A DNA stretch of 7,237 nucleotides, taken from positions 1 through 7,237 of the forward strand of contig CALEMD010000129.1 in NCBI GenBank assembly GCA_937902945.1, in the 5' to 3' direction. Made by a program: the position numbers and the translations under genes. This stretch comes from an uncultured Erysipelotrichaceae bacterium (GTDB lineage: Bacteria; Bacillota_I; Bacilli_A; Erysipelotrichales; Erysipelotrichaceae). Shown one piece after another: positions 1 to 7,090 of the stretch (the stretch's first letter is position 1; every line of letters starts with the position of its first letter). Below the pieces are notes generated by a model, which was given only the letters and a program-made list of their open reading frames with translations, had not been told where the DNA came from and ran no database searches.

Positions 1-655
1 TGACAGGCTTTGACTGCTTGTGATAAGATGCATCTCTGGTTCTGACAATGATGATCCTGTCATAGTTCTGTTCCAGTGCCCAATCAACCGGTATCTTGCA
101 GGCAATGCCTCCATCAAGATACGGAATGCCATCCATCATTACCGGTGCTGATGCATATGGAACAGTGGCTGATGCCTGTACTGCTTTGAATATATCTTTG
201 CATTTGCCATTCTCAAAGTATTCATTCTTTCCAGTCAGGCAGTTGGTTGCAGTGCATACAAAGCGTCTAGTTGGATCATTGAAGGTCTTTTCATCTAAGG
301 GTTCAAGTTCATTCAGATCTTCAAACAGATAATGGAAGCCAGTGACGCCGTGTTCTCTTCTGAATGCTTTGATGCCGCAGTATTCAGAGTCGTGTCTATG
401 CATCAGATTGATATGCGGTGCTCTGCCGATCTGTCCTGATACATAGCTGATGGCAGTCATAGCACCGGCAGATACACCGATCACTGTCTGCATGTTCACA
501 TCCATCTGCATCAAAGCATCCACTACCCCTTCGGTATATAGACCTCTCCATGCCCCGCCTTCCAGCACCAAGCATCCTGGTGTCCGTTTGTCTGAAGCAT
601 GTCCCTTGGGAATTGCGTCTATTCTTGCTTTGAGTTCATCATCCATTTTTTTCAT
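1..655 (-). CDS. Patatin-like phospholipase family protein, 3' end cut off by the window edge
   Basis: The frame is open from an ATG at 655 to the left edge, giving 218 residues with no stop; family members are usually near 290 aa, so roughly the C-terminal quarter is missing. Visible patatin hallmarks are the oxyanion-hole loop GGAWRG (33-38), the nucleophile elbow GVSAG (60-64, Ser62) and the DGG motif (181-183, Asp181), which together make the Ser-Asp catalytic dyad of this lipid acyl hydrolase fold. There is no signal peptide or membrane helix, so it is probably cytoplasmic or membrane-peripheral. The N-terminal IPKG...GCLVLEGG arrangement resembles the YjjU-like bacterial patatin subgroup; its natural substrate is unknown. 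An in-frame TAA four codons upstream limits the start to ATG 655 or ATG 646; neither has a Shine-Dalgarno sequence. It lies 44 bp after phoR. The family call is firm, but any phosphate-related role is inference. Confidence 0.88.
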   Translation of the reverse strand, partial: MKKMDDELKARIDAIPKGHASDKRTPGCLVLEGGAWRGLYTEGVVDALMQMDVNMQTVIGVSAGAMTAISYVSGQIGRAPHINLMHRHDSEYCGIKAFRREHGVTGFHYLFEDLNELEPLDEKTFNDPTRRFVCTATNCLTGKNEYFENGKCKDIFKAVQASATVPYASAPVMMDGIPYLDGGIACKIPVDWALEQNYDRIIIVRTRDASYHKQSKPV

Positions 656-689
656 ATGTTTATTTTAGCGCAGAGATTTGGAATGGCAA
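656..689 (-). promoter_or_regulatory. Predicted sigma-A promoter giving a leaderless patatin transcript
   Basis: On the minus strand a TTGCCA -35 element (684-689, 5/6 to consensus) is followed after 16 nt by a TAAAAT -10 element (662-667, 5/6). It lies entirely between the phoR stop and the patatin ATG. Counting seven bases from the end of the -10 puts the expected transcription start at 655, the A of the ATG. This agrees with the absence of any ribosome binding site. No terminator hairpin separates phoR from this gene, so readthrough from the pho operon is also possible. Confidence 0.5.
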
Positions 690-699
690 ATATACAGAT

Positions 700-2355
700 T
701 CAGGCAATTGGAAATCTTATCTCTATTTCTGTGCCTTTTTGGAATATGCTATGCAAAGAGATGCTGCCATGCATATCCTGTACTGCATGCTTGACAATAG
801 AAAGACCCAGACCTGTTCCGCCGGTTTCTTTTGAATGACTCTTATCTACACGGTAGAAGCGTTCAAATACACGGCTCTGTGCTTCTTCTGGAATGCCGAT
901 GCCGGTATCGCTCACTTTCAATACTGCTTCTGTATCAAGGGCGCTGACTTCTACATGTATTGTTCCGTCTTTCCTGTTATAGCGTATAGCATTATCCATC
1001 AGGTTGAAGATAATCTCTCTGTATAGGCGTTCACTGCCTTTTACAGATACCGGTTCTGTTTCTAAAGTGACATGAATGCCTGCTTCTGAGGCTTTATCAG
1101 TAAGTGCATTGACTTCCTGTTTGACCACTTCATCCAGTTCTACTGTATCGTCGGATAGATTCTTTCCTTCATCGAGCTGTGAGAGATTGATGATATCTTC
1201 AATCAGCTGCACTAAACGTTTTGCTTCGTTCTGAATGCGCAGTCCGAAATCTATCGTATCTTCTGGCTTTACCATGCCATTGGCAAACAGTTCAGCATTG
1301 CCCATAATGGCATGCAATGGTGTCTTCAGCTCATGGGATACATTGGCACTGAATTCCTGGCGGTTCTGTTCCGCAAGCTGCTTCTCAGTAATATCAAATG
1401 CAAGAATGCAGATGCCTGTAATCTTATCATTGCCATGTATTGGATTGGAATCCATCTGGTATACACGGCCATTCTTCTCCATGGTTATCTCACAGGGATT
1501 TCCTTTAGAGGCTTCCTGTACAAGATGCTGCATATCTGCACTGCGATCCGCATTGAGAAAGCTCTGACCAATGCATGTACTGTCAATCTGAAACAATTGC
1601 TTGGCGGCATCATTGATGCTTAAGATCTCGGTTTTCTCATTCAGAAGAATGAGTCCTTCACTCATCTGTGAAGTAATCGTCTCAAATTCTATCTGTCTCT
1701 TTTTGAGTTCCTGCATCTGTTTTTCTATCTTATTATGCTGTCTGTCAATTCTGACTAGAAGCGGAGACAGTTCATCATAGGTCTGATTCTTCAAGGGATG
1801 ATCAAGATCCAATTCATTGAGCGGCTTGACGATTCTCTTTGAAAGTCTAGAGGCAATGAATGCAGCTGCACCTGCACCTGCAAGAATGATAATCAGAAAT
1901 GGCTGTATCATTCCAAGCACTAAAGTAAAGATTGTGTTCTGCGCAAATGAGCCGCGCAGTACAGTGCCATCACTCATTTTGAGGGCATGGTAGTAAGTCT
2001 GTGCTGACATGGTTTCAGATAAACGTTCACTGTCTCCTGTTCCATTCTGTTCTGCTTCCTTGAATTCTTCGCGATCGGCGTGGTTCTGCATTCCTGATGC
2101 AGAATTATCAGAATCATAGAGAACGGTTCCATCACTGTCAATCCAGGTAAAACGCGTACCTCCGGAATTGAGATCTGTGAAATAGGCAGTTCCTTCATTC
2201 TGAACGCCTGCGGCTGCTAAGTTTACTTGGGTAGTCAGTGATTCTTTCTGAATGCCTGTAAAATACGTATATAGAACCATCATGATGATGGCACTTGCGG
2301 AAAGAAGAACCGCAAGTACAATCAGGCAGATGGATCTGAATATCTTCTTGCTCAT
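700..2355 (-). CDS. phoR: Phosphate-sensing sensor histidine kinase PhoR
   Basis: This 551-aa membrane histidine kinase is expected to phosphorylate the adjacent PhoP and, in the resting state, to dephosphorylate it. Order of parts: membrane helix about 8-31; extracytoplasmic sensor region about 33-140, with a PAS/Cache-like stretch (IDSDGTVLYDS at 72-82, then NH.DR); second membrane helix about 142-168; HAMP-like linker with predicted coiled coil about 170-225; cytoplasmic PAS domain about 226-325; HisKA with SHELKTP (340-346, phospho-acceptor His341); and HATPase_c with N box (Asn451, Asn455), G1 box DTGIGIP (483-489), F box ERFYRVD (498-504) and G2 box GGTGLGLSI (512-520). All catalytic motifs are intact. 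Its ATG overlaps the phoP stop by ATGA and is preceded by GGAG with 7-nt spacing inside phoP. Identification as PhoR rather than a WalK-type kinase rests on the pst-phoU-phoP context. Confidence 0.93.
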   Translation of the reverse strand: MSKKIFRSICLIVLAVLLSASAIIMMVLYTYFTGIQKESLTTQVNLAAAGVQNEGTAYFTDLNSGGTRFTWIDSDGTVLYDSDNSASGMQNHADREEFKEAEQNGTGDSERLSETMSAQTYYHALKMSDGTVLRGSFAQNTIFTLVLGMIQPFLIIILAGAGAAAFIASRLSKRIVKPLNELDLDHPLKNQTYDELSPLLVRIDRQHNKIEKQMQELKKRQIEFETITSQMSEGLILLNEKTEILSINDAAKQLFQIDSTCIGQSFLNADRSADMQHLVQEASKGNPCEITMEKNGRVYQMDSNPIHGNDKITGICILAFDITEKQLAEQNRQEFSANVSHELKTPLHAIMGNAELFANGMVKPEDTIDFGLRIQNEAKRLVQLIEDIINLSQLDEGKNLSDDTVELDEVVKQEVNALTDKASEAGIHVTLETEPVSVKGSERLYREIIFNLMDNAIRYNRKDGTIHVEVSALDTEAVLKVSDTGIGIPEEAQSRVFERFYRVDKSHSKETGGTGLGLSIVKHAVQDMHGSISLHSIFQKGTEIEIRFPIA

Positions 2356-3029
2356 AGAGGATCTCCGCTCAATCTGTAGCCTACTCCTCTGACGGTCTGA
2401 ATCATATCTGAGCAGGAGCCTAGCTTTGCTCTCAAAGTTCTGATATGCACATCTACAGTTCTTGTTTCCTGGTCATATTCAGTTCCCCAAACAGAAGAAA
2501 GCAGACGGTCTCTCGTAAATACCGTACCGGGGTTCTTCAGAAGCAGATGCAGTATCTCAAATTCCTTCAGCGTGAGTATGACATTCTCTCTATCGGCAAT
2601 GACTGTGTGCTTTTCAATATCCATACATAGCTTTCCATACTGCAGGAATGTTTCATCCTGTTCAGAATGGGTGCGTCTAAGCACTGCCTTTACACGGGCG
2701 CCCATCTCCATCATTCCAAAGGGCTTGACTAAATAATCATCAGCACCTAGATCCAATCCGCTGATGCGGTCATATTCAGCACCTTTAGCAGTTGCCATAA
2801 TAACGGGAATGCTTTTGGTATCGGCATCTCTGCGCAGTTCTTTGAGAATGCTGATGCCATCCTGCTTTGGCAGCATGACATCCAGCAGGATCAGCTCCGG
2901 TTTATTCTTTTTCAGCCTGTCGAAAAATGCTGATCCATCTTCAAATCCCTCTGCTTCAAAGCCAGTGGATTTTAAAGTATAGACTTCCATTTCTCTGATT
3001 TCTGCATCATCCTCAACTACGTAGATCAT
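2352..3029 (-). CDS. phoP: Phosphate regulon response regulator PhoP/PhoB (OmpR family)
   Basis: A 225-aa two-domain transcription factor. The receiver domain (about 1-118) has the acidic pocket Glu6-Asp7-Asp8, phospho-acceptor Asp50 in LILLDVMLP, Thr80 and Lys102 in LVKPF, so it should be phosphorylatable. The winged-helix DNA-binding domain (about 125-222) shows LTLKEFEIL, the recognition-helix segment RTVDVHIRTLRAKLG (190-204) and the terminal hairpin RGVGYRL. It is expected to bind tandem TT(A/T)ACA repeats such as those before pstS. I place the start at ATG 3029: this begins directly at the receiver strand MIYVVEDD, overlaps the phoU stop by ATGA, and has an AGGAG about 10 nt upstream. 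An ATG at 3077 would add 16 non-homologous residues and was not used. The stop overlaps the phoR ATG. In Proteobacteria-style naming this is phoB. Confidence 0.94.
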   Translation of the reverse strand: MIYVVEDDAEIREMEVYTLKSTGFEAEGFEDGSAFFDRLKKNKPELILLDVMLPKQDGISILKELRRDADTKSIPVIMATAKGAEYDRISGLDLGADDYLVKPFGMMEMGARVKAVLRRTHSEQDETFLQYGKLCMDIEKHTVIADRENVILTLKEFEILHLLLKNPGTVFTRDRLLSSVWGTEYDQETRTVDVHIRTLRAKLGSCSDMIQTVRGVGYRLSGDPL

Positions 3030-3682
3030 AATTCTGTTTCTCCTCTGTGCACCCCTGTCAAAGAGAACACAACCCATTCAGCGATATTGACTGCATGGTC
3101 TCCAATCTTTTCAAAGTACTTTGCCATCATCAATAAGTCTAGAGCATATTCAGAATGATCAGGGTCTTCGGCGATCATTTTCGTGAGTCCGTTCTTTGTC
3201 TTTACAAACATTGCGTCTACTGTATCATCCTGTCTGATGACTGCTTTCGCCTGTTCCTCGTCCTTCTTGACAAAGGCATCAATGCTGTAGGTAACCATAG
3301 ATGTTGCCTCATCTGCCATCTTATCAATCTGCTTCAATTGTGAAGCAGTGCATGTCTTTAAATAGACAATCAGATCTGACATATCTGATGCGAGTTCGCC
3401 GATTCTCTGCAGATCATAGATCATCTTCAAGGCCGCACTGATCTGTCTTAAGTCTCTAGCAACAGGCTGCTGCTGAAGCAATAGTCTAAGACACAAAGCT
3501 TCAATCTCTCTGCCGGCATGGCTGATTTCTTCATTCAGTGCAGGCACAGTGGCAGCTAAGACAGTATCTCTGTCTCTCATTGCTTTTGAAACTGTCTGAA
3601 TTGCCTGTTCACAATCACTGCCCAGTTCAATCATATCGCGATTCAGAAGTGACAGCTGTTCATCAAATCTTGTTCTCATCAT
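3026..3682 (-). CDS. phoU: Phosphate signalling complex protein PhoU
   Basis: This 218-aa all-helical protein has the usual PhoU length and the two repeated three-helix bundles, each with the family's E/DxxxD metal-binding signature: DLQRIGELASD (90-100) and YFEKIGDHAVNIAE (189-202). PhoU is a cytoplasmic negative regulator that couples the PstSCAB transporter to PhoR, damping PhoP phosphorylation when phosphate is sufficient. The gene sits between pstB and phoP, with ATGA overlaps at both ends. Two adjacent ATG codons occur at 3682 and 3679. The GGGGAGG upstream is 5 nt from the first and 8 nt from the second, so the second (217 aa) may be the real start; the first gives the same ATGA overlap seen at the other junctions. 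The E/DxxxD signature is slightly degenerate in the first bundle (IGEL rather than IGDL). Confidence 0.94.
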   Translation of the reverse strand: MMRTRFDEQLSLLNRDMIELGSDCEQAIQTVSKAMRDRDTVLAATVPALNEEISHAGREIEALCLRLLLQQQPVARDLRQISAALKMIYDLQRIGELASDMSDLIVYLKTCTASQLKQIDKMADEATSMVTYSIDAFVKKDEEQAKAVIRQDDTVDAMFVKTKNGLTKMIAEDPDHSEYALDLLMMAKYFEKIGDHAVNIAEWVVFSLTGVHRGETEL

Positions 3683-4434
3683 CCAAACCTCCCCGTAATA
3701 TAGTCTTCTGTTCTTCTGTCTTCCGGTGATGCAAACATCTTTTCTGTATCAGTATATTCAACAAGATCGCCAAGCAGGAAGAAGGCAGTGCGATCAGATA
3801 TTCTGAGAGCCTGCTGCATATTATGGGTAACGATAACAATAGTATAGCGATTTTTCAATTCCATAGCCAACTCTTCAATGCGGGATGTGGAGATTGGATC
3901 TAGAGCACTTGTCGGCTCATCCATCAGCAGCACATCCGGCTGTACAGCTAAGGCTCTTGCAATGCATAGGCGCTGCTGCTGTCCTCCGGATAAGCCAAGG
4001 GCTGGCTTATTCAGTCTGTCTTTGACTTCATCAAATATAGCTGCATTCTGCAGTGATTTTTCTACGATTTCATCCAGCTGTGCTTTCTGCTTAATGCCAT
4101 GGGTTCTAGGTCCATATGCAACATTGTCATAGATGCTCATCGGAAATGGATTCGGTTTCTGAAAGACCATTCCGATAGACCTGCGCAGTTCAGTTACATC
4201 TGTATCAGGGCTGTATATATCTGAATCTCGATAGCTTACTTTGCCGGTGATATGCATGCCTTTGATCAGATCATTCATTCTGTTCAGTGAACGCAGCAAT
4301 GTACTCTTGCCGCATCCTGAAGGACCTATCAGAGCAGTGATATTCTTTTCTGGAATATCCATGTTTATCTCTTTCAGGGCCTGGGTCTGTCCATACCACA
4401 GATTCAGCTGTTCTGTCTTTATTACTGTACTCAT
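3679..4434 (-). CDS. pstB: Phosphate ABC transporter ATP-binding protein PstB
   Basis: This 251-aa ABC ATPase powers phosphate import through PstC and PstA at the cytoplasmic face. The motifs are complete: Walker A GPSGCGKST (37-45), Q-loop Gln92 within the PstB-typical VFQKPNPFPMSIYDNV stretch (90-105), signature LSGGQ (148-152), Walker B DVLLMDEP (167-174), D-loop SALD (176-179) and the switch His204 in VTHN. The KPNPFP.SI.DNVAYGPR segment is characteristic of PstB and separates it from other ABC families. The length is normal. Its ATG overlaps the pstA stop by ATGA and is preceded by AGGA about 8-10 nt upstream. The stop overlaps the phoU start. Nothing looks damaged, so it should be functional if the permease pair is. 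Confidence 0.97.
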   Translation of the reverse strand: MSTVIKTEQLNLWYGQTQALKEINMDIPEKNITALIGPSGCGKSTLLRSLNRMNDLIKGMHITGKVSYRDSDIYSPDTDVTELRRSIGMVFQKPNPFPMSIYDNVAYGPRTHGIKQKAQLDEIVEKSLQNAAIFDEVKDRLNKPALGLSGGQQQRLCIARALAVQPDVLLMDEPTSALDPISTSRIEELAMELKNRYTIVIVTHNMQQALRISDRTAFFLLGDLVEYTDTEKMFASPEDRRTEDYITGRFG

Positions 4435-5291
4435 TCGCTTCTTCCTTTCTTCATTCTTCTGCCCAGTCTCATAGCCAGAAGATTGATGAGCAGTGTCAGT
4501 ATCATCAGTATTGCGGCAATGGCAAATGCAATTTCGAATTCTCCCTGCTCTTTTGCATATACGTATAGCGCAACGGTCAATGTCGATCCAGATCGATTCA
4601 TGCCTTCAAAGTAACCGGAGAGAGTATGTGCGAATCCTGCTGTAAACAGCAGAGCTGCACTTTCTCCGATGATTCTTCCGGCACTCAATACGCATCCGGT
4701 CACAATGCCATCAATGCTGCCGGGAAGCACAACCGTTCTGATCATCCGCCACTTTCCTGCCCCTAATGCAAAGGCTCCTTCTCTTAGATTATCCGGAACC
4801 GTTTTGAGACTTTCCTGGGCAGTGCGCATAATGGTCGGCAGATTCATAATGACAAGTGTCAATGAACCTGCCAGCAGGCTTGTCTTCAATCCTAGAAACT
4901 GACAGAAGAACAGCATGCCTACTAAGCCATAGATGATGCTGGGAATGCCGCTGAGTGCCTCTGCAGCATACTCAATGATGCCCACCAGTCTTTGACTGGA
5001 TGCATATTCATTCAGATAGACAGCCGTTCCTACGCCTAGCGGCAGTACAATCAGCAGACTGGTAAGCAGTACATAGATCGTATTCAAGAGATCCGGCAGT
5101 ATGCCGATGGTGTTCTGCAGATAGCTAGGCGAAGTGGATAATAATTGCCAGGTGATATTCGGCAGTCCTCTGTATAGAACATAGCCGGTCAAAGACAATG
5201 AGAGACCTGCCACCAGAATGACTGCGATGAGCATCAATACTTTCAGTGAAGCGTTATAGATGCGTCTCTTCTTTGCAAAATTGGAATTCAT
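4431..5291 (-). CDS. pstA: Phosphate ABC transporter permease PstA
   Basis: This 286-aa inner-membrane permease is expected to pair with PstC to form the phosphate channel. About six hydrophobic helices are visible (roughly 18-40, 66-92, 112-132, 136-157, 196-218 and 252-275). The cytoplasmic EAA loop that contacts PstB lies at about 171-196 (EGAFALGAGKWRMIRTVVLP). The segment VGTAVYLNEYA (87-97) joins helix 2 to the core and gives an internal reference for the equivalent part of PstC, which is damaged. The LSGIPSIIYGLVG motif (113-125) is the typical Pst permease block. The start is well supported by AGGAGG 9 nt upstream and an ATGA overlap with the end of pstC. This strong site could let pstA be translated even if ribosomes drop off in the broken pstC. 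Confidence 0.95.
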   Translation of the reverse strand: MNSNFAKKRRIYNASLKVLMLIAVILVAGLSLSLTGYVLYRGLPNITWQLLSTSPSYLQNTIGILPDLLNTIYVLLTSLLIVLPLGVGTAVYLNEYASSQRLVGIIEYAAEALSGIPSIIYGLVGMLFFCQFLGLKTSLLAGSLTLVIMNLPTIMRTAQESLKTVPDNLREGAFALGAGKWRMIRTVVLPGSIDGIVTGCVLSAGRIIGESAALLFTAGFAHTLSGYFEGMNRSGSTLTVALYVYAKEQGEFEIAFAIAAILMILTLLINLLAMRLGRRMKKGRSE

Positions 5292-6153
5292 TTTACCGTT
5301 CCTCCTTTGCGTATGATTCTATGAAGCAATGCATTGATCATCATGATGAATATAAACAGCACCAAGGCAATTGAGAAGAGTGCTTGTCTCTGCAGGCCGG
5401 AAGAGTAGCTCATCTCACTAGCAACTGCCGTTGTCAGAAAGCGTACACTCTGAAACAGGGATGGCATGTTGGCCACATTGCCAGCGACCATCATGACCGC
5501 CATTGCCTCGCCGATTGCTCTGCCAACCCCAAGCACAACCGCAGATGCAATGCCGCTGGCAGCTGCAGGCACAGATACACGGAACCAGGTCTCCGTATCC
5601 GTAGCACCCAGTGCGCGGGAAGCATCTTCATATTCTGAAGGGACTGCATCAAGGGCAGTGACAGATACCTTGATGATAGAAGGCAGTATCATGATGGCTA
5701 GAACCAATATGGCCGCGAATAGACTTGCGCCATCCGGTACATTGAAGACGCGGCGGATCATCGGCACCAATACCATCATGCCAACAAGTCCATAGACGAC
5801 ACTTGGTATGCCAGCCAATAGATCAACCATGCTTTCAACTATCTTTCTGACCCGCAGGGGAGCCACACTGCTGTCATAAAGCCAGCAGGAACTCCCAGCA
5901 CAATTGCCCCGGCAGTACCATATACAGAAGTCAGTATGAATGGCAGTATTCCGTATGACGGATCGGCTGCTGTCGATGCCCATCTGGTTCCAAAGAGAAA
6001 TTCAAACAGTCCTATTTCTCTGATCGCCGGAATGCCGGATGCGATCAGATAGACACTGATCAGAAGAACACAGGCCACACTGACTAGACCGAACAGAAAG
6101 AAGATTGTCTCAATCAGTTTTTCTTTTTTTCTGAACCTATTCTTTTCTTTCAT
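5288..6153 (-). pseudogene. pstC: Phosphate ABC transporter permease PstC, disrupted by a frameshift
   Basis: PstC is the second membrane subunit of the phosphate importer. Here it is split over two frames. The first runs from ATG 6153 to a TAG at 5839-5841 (104 codons); residues 1-96 look like normal PstC (cytoplasmic Lys/Arg-rich start, membrane helix about 17-40, second helix about 70-96, GVPAGFMTAV), then it reads nonsense. The second frame resumes recognisable PstC at about 5863 with APLRVRKIVE, then LLAGIPSVVYGLVG, the EAA loop near 5630-5555 and further helices, ending at a TGA (5288-5290) that overlaps pstA. The summed length (96 plus 191 residues) is about five short of a normal PstC near 290-295. 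The start at 6153 has an AGGA about 8 nt upstream. It could be a true mutation, a split but partly working gene, or a sequence error. The identity is certain; its functional state is not. Confidence 0.9.
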
Positions 6154-6172
6154 TTTACTTTTCCTGTCTGAA

Positions 6173-6200
6173 ATGGGCGGCTGATGCTTTCAGCCGCCAT
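6173..6200 (-). promoter_or_regulatory. GC-rich hairpin between pstS and pstC
   Basis: A perfect 9-bp stem, GGCGGCTGA (6176-6184) with TCAGCCGCC (6190-6198) around a 5-nt loop, can be extended by two A-T pairs past a single bulged base. It starts 12 nt beyond the pstS stop on the minus strand and ends about 20 nt before the pstC ATG. No U-run follows (the next bases are CATTTCAG), so it is not a canonical intrinsic terminator. An mRNA-stabilising or attenuating element that keeps pstS message above that of the permease genes is the likely role, by analogy with other binding-protein operons. Confidence 0.7.
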
Positions 6201-6212
6201 GTGCTGCTTGAA

Positions 6213-7031
6213 TCAGTTTGCTGGTACAACACCGGCTGCAGTGATGATGGCGCTGGCTTCTGAGGATAATGCGTAATCATAGAATGCCTGTGCAGAAGCA
6301 CTCAGGCTGCTGTCTGTTTTTGTAACGAATACAAATGGACGCTGGATCTTATATGTGGAATCTTTTACAGTTTTCTCACTTGGAGCAACACCATCTACAG
6401 ATAATGCTTTGACAGTGTCCTTGACTGCAGATAATGAGGCATAGCCGATGGCATCTGGATTGTTGGATACCGTCGCAATGACGTCACCCGTTGAAGTCAG
6501 TTCCTGTCTGTATGCACATTTATCAGATGTACCGGTAATAGATTCAAAGCCATCTCTAGTACCGCTTCCTGCTTCTCTGCCGATGACAACAATTTCTGCA
6601 TCTGCTCCCCCTACTTCCTTCCAGTTTGTGATCGTACCGGTGTATATTGCACTGATCTGTTCCAGCGTCAGATCCGATACAGTATTTTCAGTATTCACAA
6701 CAGCGGTGATGCCGTCATATGCAATAACTGTTTCCTGCAGACCTGAAGCTTTTTCTTCATCCTTGAGGGAACGGCTGGACAGACCGATATCGCATCTGCC
6801 CTCGCTCACTGCAGCAATGCCGCTTCCGGATCCGGTCGGATTGTAAGTGATTGTGATGGATGGATTGGCCTTGCTGTAGGATTCACTGAGTGAACCGATC
6901 AGCTTTTCCATGGATGTAGATCCATCAGCAGCGACTGTTCCTGTATCATTCTGAGCGGATGAAGCAGATGCATTGCTGCAGCCAGCAAGAAGTATCATTG
7001 CAAGTCCCATTGAAATCCAATTTTTCTTCAT
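6213..7031 (-). CDS. pstS: Phosphate ABC transporter substrate-binding lipoprotein PstS
   Basis: This 272-aa extracellular lipoprotein captures phosphate for PstCA. A lipoprotein signal peptide is clear: MKK, a hydrophobic core, and lipobox LAGC with the lipidated Cys18, followed by a Ser/Ala-rich linker (19-33). The mature part is a PBP-like phosphate-binding domain with the usual ligand-contacting stretches: DGSTSM (36-41), TGSGSGI (66-72), DIGLSSR (81-87), YDGI (105-108) and GREAGSGTRDGFE (151-163, including Arg152, Ser156 and Arg159). The length matches Bacillota PstS proteins. ATG 7031 is preceded by GGGAG at 8-nt spacing and is the only start that retains the signal peptide. It is the first gene of the operon, downstream of Pho boxes, and is separated from pstC by 59 bp containing a hairpin. 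It is probably the most highly expressed product of the operon under phosphate limitation. Confidence 0.96.
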   Translation of the reverse strand: MKKNWISMGLAMILLAGCSNASASSAQNDTGTVAADGSTSMEKLIGSLSESYSKANPSITITYNPTGSGSGIAAVSEGRCDIGLSSRSLKDEEKASGLQETVIAYDGITAVVNTENTVSDLTLEQISAIYTGTITNWKEVGGADAEIVVIGREAGSGTRDGFESITGTSDKCAYRQELTSTGDVIATVSNNPDAIGYASLSAVKDTVKALSVDGVAPSEKTVKDSTYKIQRPFVFVTKTDSSLSASAQAFYDYALSSEASAIITAAGVVPAN

Positions 7032-7090
7032 GTATTTCTCTCCCTGTGATTTTCTATCACGCTAGAACTTTACAATAGCGAGGTAAAACC
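7032..7090 (-). promoter_or_regulatory. pstS 5' untranslated leader with two small inverted repeats
   Basis: Between the predicted transcription start (near 7084) and the pstS ATG lie about 53 nt. They hold the inverted repeat CGCTA/TAGCG (7076-7080 and 7060-7064, 11-nt loop) and the repeat GTGAT/ATCAC (7046-7050 and 7056-7060, 5-nt loop). They share base 7060, so both stems cannot be fully paired at once. The second stem ends just upstream of the GGGAG ribosome binding site. The stems are short and could be chance; no known riboswitch class is recognised. Confidence 0.35.

Noticed and set aside
3030..3077. Longer phoP start at ATG 3077 adding 16 N-terminal residues
   Set aside because: The added residues lie within the phoU coding end, have no match to a receiver domain, and ATG 3029 has the ATGA overlap and starts exactly at the first receiver strand.
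5839..5870. Programmed -1 ribosomal frameshift in pstC
   Set aside because: The required shift is -1, but there is no X-XXY-YYZ heptamer; the only slippery feature is a CCCC run, and no clear stimulatory stem was seen. A shift there would still leave the loop about five residues short of the family.
5842..5983. An independent start at ATG 5983 for the downstream pstC frame
   Set aside because: The residues before about 5863 in that frame are an out-of-frame reading of the upstream PstC half and match nothing; there is no support for translation starting there.
6154..6212. Intrinsic terminator after pstS
   Set aside because: The hairpin is strong, but no U-tract follows on the minus strand and pstC begins about 20 nt later with its own ribosome site.
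96..6846. Numerous plus-strand open frames of 60-130 codons
   Set aside because: They lie antisense to well-conserved Pho and patatin genes, lack plausible ribosome sites or family motifs, and have the composition expected of antisense shadows.
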